DNA of 64,000 nucleotides, taken from the NCBI GenBank assembly GCA_023386815.1, contig JAEWIZ010000022.1:372001-436000 (forward strand), in the 5' to 3' direction. Source of the stretch: Bacillota bacterium. Lineage in GTDB: Bacteria; Bacillota; Clostridia; Lachnospirales; Lachnospiraceae. Below, one piece after another: positions 59,424-64,000 of the stretch. The notes under the pieces are model-generated. The model had not been told where the DNA came from. It was given only the letters and a program-made list of their open reading frames with translations, and did not search any database. Both the position numbers and the translations under genes were made by a program. Numbering within the stretch: the first letter of the stretch is position 1; every line of letters starts with the position of its first letter.

Positions 59424-60356
59424 TTAAAATTTCCCCATATTTTTCTCTTCCAGTATTTTAATTCCATGATAAAACATCCAGTTCAGTGGTGTCTCAATAC
59501 CAAGTTCCTGACCAAGCCGCACGACCTTGCCGGCAAACATCTCTATCTCTGTTATCCTTCCGCTTTCTAAATCCTGTAAGGTGGAGGGCTTATTAGCGGC
59601 CAGTAGATTCTTCGTATTTTTTTCTTGGCGGTCAATATCCTCTTGTCCCAAGCCAATTCCCAGGCGATTCGCTATTGCTACAACCTCCCACATCGCTTTG
59701 CGTCGTATTTCATTGGCATGCTCACTGACATGAAACGCTCCAAAGGGAACTCCAAGCATAGCGCAGGTCATATTTTCGCCAATATTACACATAAACTTGA
59801 ACCAGATTCCTTTTATCATATCCTCTTCAATGTGATAAGCAATCTTACTCTCTTCAAATAATTCTTGAATCGCTATTACCCGATCTGTCAATTCTACATT
59901 CTTTGCTTCTCCAAAGTACACCTTTCCTCTATCCGGATCAAAGTTTGCGATTCCGTCCTTCATTTCAATAGAAACTCTCATAAAAGAATAAAGAACCCGT
60001 TCCCAGCCATAAACTGCTGCAAGCTTTTCTTCACTATCAATTCCATTCATTACACACAGAATCTGTGTCTTAGCCCCCACCTGGTTACGGATGTCCAGGA
60101 TTGCCTGTGTAAGTCCCGTATCCTTTACTGCAATAATAATCAAATCAGCCGGATCGCCTTCTTCCTGTGGAGTAACTACTGTAAAATGATGAGTAACCCC
60201 ATTTAAGGTCACACCTTCCCCTAGTAATCTTTCTCTTCTCTTTCCATCAGCTAGCACCCGGAAATTATTCTTGCCTAAATAGGTTTCAAGCTTGGGCGCA
60301 AAAAATGCACCCATAGCTCCTAAACCAATCAAAGTCACTTTTTTAATCTTCTTCAT
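59424..60356 (-). CDS. Ketopantoate reductase family protein (PanE/ApbA-like)
   Basis: An NADPH-dependent 2-dehydropantoate 2-reductase-type enzyme, 310 residues. The Rossmann motif is LIGLGAMGAFF near 8. LIIIAVKDTG near 73, LCVMNGIDSEE near 100 and the catalytic-lysine region IKGIWFKFMCNIGENMTCAML near 180 are typical. Catalysis on ketopantoate itself is likely but paralogues with other substrates are common in clostridia. AAGG lies upstream of the ATG at 60356; an ATG at 60371 is the alternative. No other pantothenate gene is adjacent. Confidence 0.85.
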   Translation of the reverse strand: MKKIKKVTLIGLGAMGAFFAPKLETYLGKNNFRVLADGKRRERLLGEGVTLNGVTHHFTVVTPQEEGDPADLIIIAVKDTGLTQAILDIRNQVGAKTQILCVMNGIDSEEKLAAVYGWERVLYSFMRVSIEMKDGIANFDPDRGKVYFGEAKNVELTDRVIAIQELFEESKIAYHIEEDMIKGIWFKFMCNIGENMTCAMLGVPFGAFHVSEHANEIRRKAMWEVVAIANRLGIGLGQEDIDRQEKNTKNLLAANKPSTLQDLESGRITEIEMFAGKVVRLGQELGIETPLNWMFYHGIKILEEKNMGKF

Positions 60357-60540
60357 TTTCTTCACCTTCATAAATATAATCTAGCTGCTTCCTTGCCACA
60401 AATGAGGTAACTATGGTAAAACCGGAATCAAACCTCTAATTAATTATAGTTTTTAAATTTGAATATCATTTTACCTCAGATTAAGAGTTAATACAAATAT
60501 ATCTTTTTTCTTAGCTTTCATTTATCCTGTCAACAGAATA

Positions 60541-60586
60541 AAAGCCTGAATCGTATACTGTGATATGCTGCGATTCAGACTTTTAT
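60541..60586 (-). terminator. Terminator after the Gfo/Idh/MocA gene
   Basis: AAAGTCTGAATCG / CGATTCAGGCTTT stem on the minus strand followed by TATTCTG, 6 bp past the stop at 60592. Confidence 0.85.
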
Positions 60587-60591
60587 TACTG

Positions 60592-61554
60592 TTAACTATG
60601 TATTTGTTCTTGAATTATGTCAAATATTTTGGACGTAGCTATGTTATCCCTATGAGGAATGATTTCACTCTCTATCTTTCCGTTTCTAAACAACTCAGCA
60701 AAGTGCTCGATTTCATAGTAAAAACCATCCTCGAACTCAGACTCGTAGACCTCGCACAATTTCTTGTCTTTGTCATATCTCTCCAGTTTATGAGATCCAA
60801 GAAAATCATAAACAACTACATGTCCATTTTCTCCATAGACATATGCATTCATACTTGATGCAGCGCTCAGACCACAGCTTAAGGTTGCCAGAGCTCCACT
60901 TTCAAACTTCATCGACATCGCTACATAATCATCAACACCATTCTCTGCAAAAGTTGCTACAGCTTTCACATCGATTGGGCTTTCATTCAGGATTCCTGTA
61001 GTAAACTCAATTGGGTAAACACCTGCATCGTAAAGGCTTCCACCCGCTGTGTTGGTATTGTACAGTCGATGGGTTGGATCATAGGGAAAATTAAAGCAGA
61101 AGGAAGCTTGAACCAGCTTCACCTGTCCTATCAACTCTTTTGCAATCCATTCTCTTGCTTTTATAAATGTGGGAATGAATCTTGACCACATAGCCTCCAT
61201 CAGTAGAACCTGATTATCCTTTGCCAGCTTTGTGACTTCTATGGCCTGCTGTTCCGTCAAAACCATCGGTTTCTCACAAATAATCCCCTTTTTATGTTCT
61301 ATACAGAGCTTGATCAACTCATAATGACGGTCATGAGTTTGCGCAATATAAACCACGTCCACCTGTGGATCAGCGGCTAAGTCAGCATACTCACCATAAT
61401 GGCTTTCTACGCTATATTCACTTGCAAATTGTTCTGCTCTTGCTTTATCCGAGGATGCAACCGCTATGAGCTCTACTCCCTCTACTTGCTTTAGCACCTG
61501 TGCAAATTGATGTGCGATATTGCCTAGCCCCATAATACCGAATTTCACTTGCAT
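60592..61554 (-). CDS. Gfo/Idh/MocA family oxidoreductase
   Basis: An NAD(P)-dependent sugar or polyol oxidoreductase, 320 residues. The N-terminal Rossmann fold begins FGIMGLGNIAHQFAQVL at 4. YIAQTHDRHYE near 70 and the family hallmark CEKPMVLT near 93 follow. LYDAGVYPIEF near 175 holds the catalytic-site His/Tyr region. The C-terminal half is the usual alpha/beta domain. The substrate is not identifiable. The frame opens at 61572, but GGAGG lies 4 nt before the ATG at 61554. Own terminator downstream. Confidence 0.9.
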   Translation of the reverse strand: MQVKFGIMGLGNIAHQFAQVLKQVEGVELIAVASSDKARAEQFASEYSVESHYGEYADLAADPQVDVVYIAQTHDRHYELIKLCIEHKKGIICEKPMVLTEQQAIEVTKLAKDNQVLLMEAMWSRFIPTFIKAREWIAKELIGQVKLVQASFCFNFPYDPTHRLYNTNTAGGSLYDAGVYPIEFTTGILNESPIDVKAVATFAENGVDDYVAMSMKFESGALATLSCGLSAASSMNAYVYGENGHVVVYDFLGSHKLERYDKDKKLCEVYESEFEDGFYYEIEHFAELFRNGKIESEIIPHRDNIATSKIFDIIQEQIHS

Positions 61555-61833
61555 ATGACCTCCATTCCGCACAAATAGATGTATGCGCCTAAAAATTTTT
61601 CCTTGCTCATTTCTTATAGAACCATTTTATAACAAAGATTGATTATTTTGTATTATTATTTTCAGTTTTAATATATTTCGCTTTAAGCTAAACCATCTGC
61701 ATAACTAAAATAGAATGTATATGCCGCTATGTTTTTACAATCAATTTTAATTTTAGTACAAAACTCTATTTCACTTAATTCACAGTTAGAATATGATAAT
61801 TATACTATGACACCACATTTCGACATTCTTCAA
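61555..61833. other. AT-rich divergent intergenic region
   Basis: No open frame with a ribosome site. It lies between the divergent Gfo/Idh/MocA and YmaF-like genes and should contain the promoter of the former, but no clear -35/-10 pair stands out. Confidence 0.35.
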
Positions 61834-61861
61834 CACATATTTCGTTTTTCATCATATTATA
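61834..61861 (+). promoter_or_regulatory. Sigma-K-like promoter of the YmaF gene
   Basis: ACA (61834-61836), 16 bp, CATATTATA (61853-61861), matching mACm-N16-CATAnnnTA. Suggests mother-cell expression late in sporulation. Confidence 0.45.
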
Positions 61862-61913
61862 ATAATGGAGATTCATTGAATTTCCTAATTTATAGTAGGA
61901 AGGAGTGAACAAT

Positions 61914-62306
61914 ATGAATGGTTTTTATAATGGTCAATATAACTATGTGCCAAATAACCAAAACAACTCTACTAACAATAAAAACCACTGCGAACAGAGG
62001 CATGTTCATGAAATTCAAGGCAGCGTTATGATAGCAGAGGCTGGGGAAGATCCCCATAACCATCGGTTTGCTACTGTTTCCGGTGAAGCAATTGGAACTG
62101 GCATCGATCACTACCACGAAGTAAAATTCAGAACGGATTTTTTTGAAGATCACTTTCATGAATTTTGTGGCGTAACTTCACCTGCAATTCTTGTTGGTGA
62201 CAGGCATGTGCACTTTTTAGAGTCTGTTACAACTGAGAATGATGGACACACTCACAATTTCAGATTTGCTACACTAATTGATAATCCTATTGGTTTCGAC
62301 TGCTAG
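61914..62306 (+). CDS. YmaF-family histidine-rich protein
   Basis: A 130-residue protein rich in His, Asn and acidic residues. The Asn/Gln-rich start leads into repeated His motifs: RHVHEIQG near 28, DPHNHRFATVSGEA near 45, DHYHEVKFRTDFFEDHFHEF near 64, DRHVHFLESVTTENDGHTHNFRFATLI near 96. These repeats define the YmaF family, of unknown function and found in spore formers. The His clusters could bind metals. The frame opens at a GTG (61905), but the ATG at 61914 has AAGGAG 8 nt upstream. Confidence 0.9.
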   Translation: MNGFYNGQYNYVPNNQNNSTNNKNHCEQRHVHEIQGSVMIAEAGEDPHNHRFATVSGEAIGTGIDHYHEVKFRTDFFEDHFHEFCGVTSPAILVGDRHVHFLESVTTENDGHTHNFRFATLIDNPIGFDC

Positions 62307-62335
62307 ATACCCATTTTAAACTGCTGATCAATTAG

Positions 62336-62381
62336 CCACTGCATCAAACAATGTTTTTTTACTTATTTGTTGATGCAGTGG
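62336..62381. other. Hairpin after the YmaF gene
   Basis: CCACTGCATCAAACAA pairs with TTGTTGATGCAGTGG through one bulge; the seven-T run lies in the loop instead of after the stem. It is probably a 3' end structure of the YmaF transcript. Confidence 0.6.
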
Positions 62382-62527
62382 TACACAAAGTCACACACTT
62401 CTACATAGCCTTCCTATTATTTTGCATATTTTCGAAGAAAAAGAAAACAATATAGAATATTATAAATGGTGTTCCTCAATACTCAATTAACATTACCCTA
62501 GTAAAACAATAAAAATGAGGAGTTAAT

Positions 62528-62722
62528 ATGGAAAATTACAATAACCACGTGGAAATACCGGTAGGTCTTGGTTTAGCTCTCGAACAGTATAATGTAATGG
62601 ATTATTTCTTATCATTAGCCCCATCAGCGCAGCAGCAGATTATTAATCAAGCTCATTCGGTACAATCAAAAGATGAAATGCATGCCTTTGTTCAGTCAGT
62701 CGTTGGTCATACATTTCAATAA
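62528..62722 (+). CDS. Small conserved-looking protein, function unknown
   Basis: A 64-residue protein with good ribosome site (GAGGAG, 6 nt). It begins MENYNNHVEIPVGLGLAL and continues with an amphipathic helical part (YFLSLAPSAQQQIINQAHSV). Similar short proteins occur in many Lachnospiraceae, as far as I recall, but I know no function. Single gene between YmaF and the next small gene. No membrane segment. Confidence 0.65.
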   Translation: MENYNNHVEIPVGLGLALEQYNVMDYFLSLAPSAQQQIINQAHSVQSKDEMHAFVQSVVGHTFQ

Positions 62723-62875
62723 AATTCAAATAAATATTCCAAATAATATTTTAATAAAAATCCCAAGCAAATTACAATCAAAGATCGAAAGAATATTTTA
62801 CAATTATTAGTGGTACTCTTTTTATTGCAAACAGAACATATGTTTGTTATAATATAAGAGGAGGTGCTAATAATT

Positions 62876-63172
62876 ATGGGCGCATTTGGTAACTATGCAA
62901 AACAACTCAAATACTCTATCGATTTTAATCATGAAAGGCCAATCGATGTAACCGCTTCCTTTAATCCTGACGGTAAATATCGACCTAATTATTTTCGTTA
63001 TATCTCAGACTCTTGTGAGCGGTATTCTTTTAAAATTGATTCTATCAAGTACGTACGTAACTTTGCTCACTACGACCTATTTTGCTGTAGTTATACCAAC
63101 TACGGGGTAAGGCACGAGATTATTTTAAAATATTATATTGCTCACAGCATTTGGACTACGCCCATAACATGA
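62876..63172 (+). CDS. Small hypothetical protein, aromatic-rich
   Basis: A 98-residue protein with many Tyr and Phe (YFRYISDSCERYSF, HYDLFCCSYTNYG). No family recognised and no membrane helix. The frame opens with GTG at 62864, which lies within the ribosome site, so the ATG at 62876 with GGAGG 11 nt upstream is chosen. A terminator follows after about 130 bp. Confidence 0.6.
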   Translation: MGAFGNYAKQLKYSIDFNHERPIDVTASFNPDGKYRPNYFRYISDSCERYSFKIDSIKYVRNFAHYDLFCCSYTNYGVRHEIILKYYIAHSIWTTPIT

Positions 63173-63300
63173 AAAAAATTCCATTTGTTCACAGCTTTTT
63201 CACGATTCCACAATATTTTTGACACAATTACAGACTATTATAAAACACATAAGATAAAGCAAATAAGAATATTTTTTGATAGATTTTGAACTCCCCCTCT

Positions 63301-63332
63301 AAAGCCAGTTTGTAGAACTGGCTTTTTCCCTG
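63301..63332 (+). terminator. Terminator, plus strand
   Basis: AAAGCCAGT / ACTGGCTTT with a 7-nt loop, followed by TTCCC. Ends transcription from the small plus-strand genes; the minus side has AAAAAG and a weak T-run. Confidence 0.75.
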
Positions 63333-63365
63333 TCAATTATGCACTAAAAAAGAACCTCTTGTTTA

Positions 63366-64000
63366 TTACTCCGATCGAAAAATCTCCTTGAGAGGTCTGC
63401 CGTCACAGTTCTTAAATTCAACTCCTAAGATTTCTGCAATGGTAGGCGCAATATCTATCATCTGGATATCACCTAGCTGATATTCATCTTTAATACACTC
63501 ACCCGATATTACCAGATTACACTGATAATCCGGTTTGTCCGGCGAAAAGCCATGCGTTGCATACTTTATTCCCTGTTCTTTTAGATCAGTGATCACCGCA
63601 CCCTTCAAACCATCCGAAAAACAATAACCAGACTTAGCCTCAATCATATAAGACGCGGTTGATGGCGCGTGAAGGCGTTCCAGTTCTTCTTTATTATATA
63701 GCCGCTCTACTCCATAACAACCTTCCGCCATTGCCTTTCTTAGAACATTCAGTGCCAACTGCTCTGCTTCGTAATCATTTTCTTTTAGATGTAAATAAGC
63801 GGAACCTCCTGCATTCTGTATATATGCTCTCCATCTCAATTCATGATTCTCTTCATAAATAAGGCCTTTCTCTTTTAATAATTGATTCAACCTTACCTTA
63901 TATCTGACATTAATCTGTCCATGATCACCTACTACCATAAAAACCGTATCATCTATCATGCCGGCTTCTCTCACTGCTTGGATGATCTCACCGAGCCGTT
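63366..64000 (-). CDS. Type I phosphodiesterase / nucleotide pyrophosphatase (alkaline phosphatase superfamily), 5' part off window
   Basis: The C-terminal 211 residues of a metal-dependent phosphodiesterase. The frame is open to the right edge and continues beyond it, so the internal GTG near 63974 is not the true start. Metal-site residues are visible in MVVGDHGQINV near the left of the fragment (Asp, His) and in KYATHGFSPDKPDY (His), followed by IDIAPTIAEILGVE. The missing part should hold the nucleophile Thr/Ser. Substrate may be a nucleotide, phosphonate or phospholipid. Ends with no obvious partner. Confidence 0.88.
   Translation of the reverse strand, partial: RLGEIIQAVREAGMIDDTVFMVVGDHGQINVRYKVRLNQLLKEKGLIYEENHELRWRAYIQNAGGSAYLHLKENDYEAEQLALNVLRKAMAEGCYGVERLYNKEELERLHAPSTASYMIEAKSGYCFSDGLKGAVITDLKEQGIKYATHGFSPDKPDYQCNLVISGECIKDEYQLGDIQMIDIAPTIAEILGVEFKNCDGRPLKEIFRSE

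Overview
The window looks like chromosome from a low-GC, strictly anaerobic, spore-forming Clostridia, most like Lachnospiraceae (an inference from protein character). Signs are strong GGAGG ribosome sites, perfect sigma-A type promoters, AT-rich spacers, an anaerobic (Cbi) cobalamin pathway with CbiK, YesM/YesN sensors, a CotA-like oxidase, a YmaF protein, and sigma-K-like promoters before the last two. Most genes lie on the minus strand.

1-6.3 kb: the end of a Fur-type iron-siderophore ABC operon, an FtsA/PilM-like ATPase with a long C-terminal extension, a lone E2-type acyltransferase fold, and a small unknown gene. A 25-bp perfect inverted repeat follows, beside a gene remnant. 6.3-14.8 kb: a chemotaxis receptor, then a sugar-sensing set made of a periplasmic binding lipoprotein (XylFII-like), two YesM/LytS-type sensor kinases and a YesN response regulator. 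One kinase keeps its histidine box but has lost its ATP-binding boxes. 14.9-22.6 kb: a pentose/pentitol operon (zinc dehydrogenase, RbsB/A/C-type ABC transporter, SDR dehydrogenase, ribulokinase) with large hairpins between cistrons. The likely logic is polyol uptake, oxidation to a ketopentose and phosphorylation. AraM lies just upstream as its own unit.

24.4-34.5 kb: an anaerobic cobalamin operon (cbiD-F-G-H-[JET]-A-C-L) behind a cobalamin riboswitch with its own terminator. Divergent cbiK is driven by a consensus promoter. One gene fuses CbiJ, CbiE and CbiT. 34.6-46.7 kb: a GGDEF protein, an XRE regulator, a giant FtsX-like permease without an ATPase partner, a DUF1697 protein, and a DUF1413 / PII-like / DUF1538 membrane protein / double PII-like operon, the best candidate here for a little-described regulatory system. 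A MetE-like methyltransferase, a LysR regulator and small genes follow.

47-52.4 kb: a CotA-like multicopper oxidase, then a group II intron that appears to sit inside the 5' noncoding (probable bridge-RNA) end of an IS110-family element. 52.4-64 kb: accessory genes, many with clear operators: a PadR-DUF4180 fusion behind twin palindromes, a UvrA-like ABC protein behind mutually exclusive hairpins, a VOC protein behind tandem operators, PanE-like and Gfo/Idh/MocA oxidoreductases, a YmaF-family protein, two small unknowns, and a phosphodiesterase cut by the right edge. I saw no tRNA, rRNA or CRISPR array.
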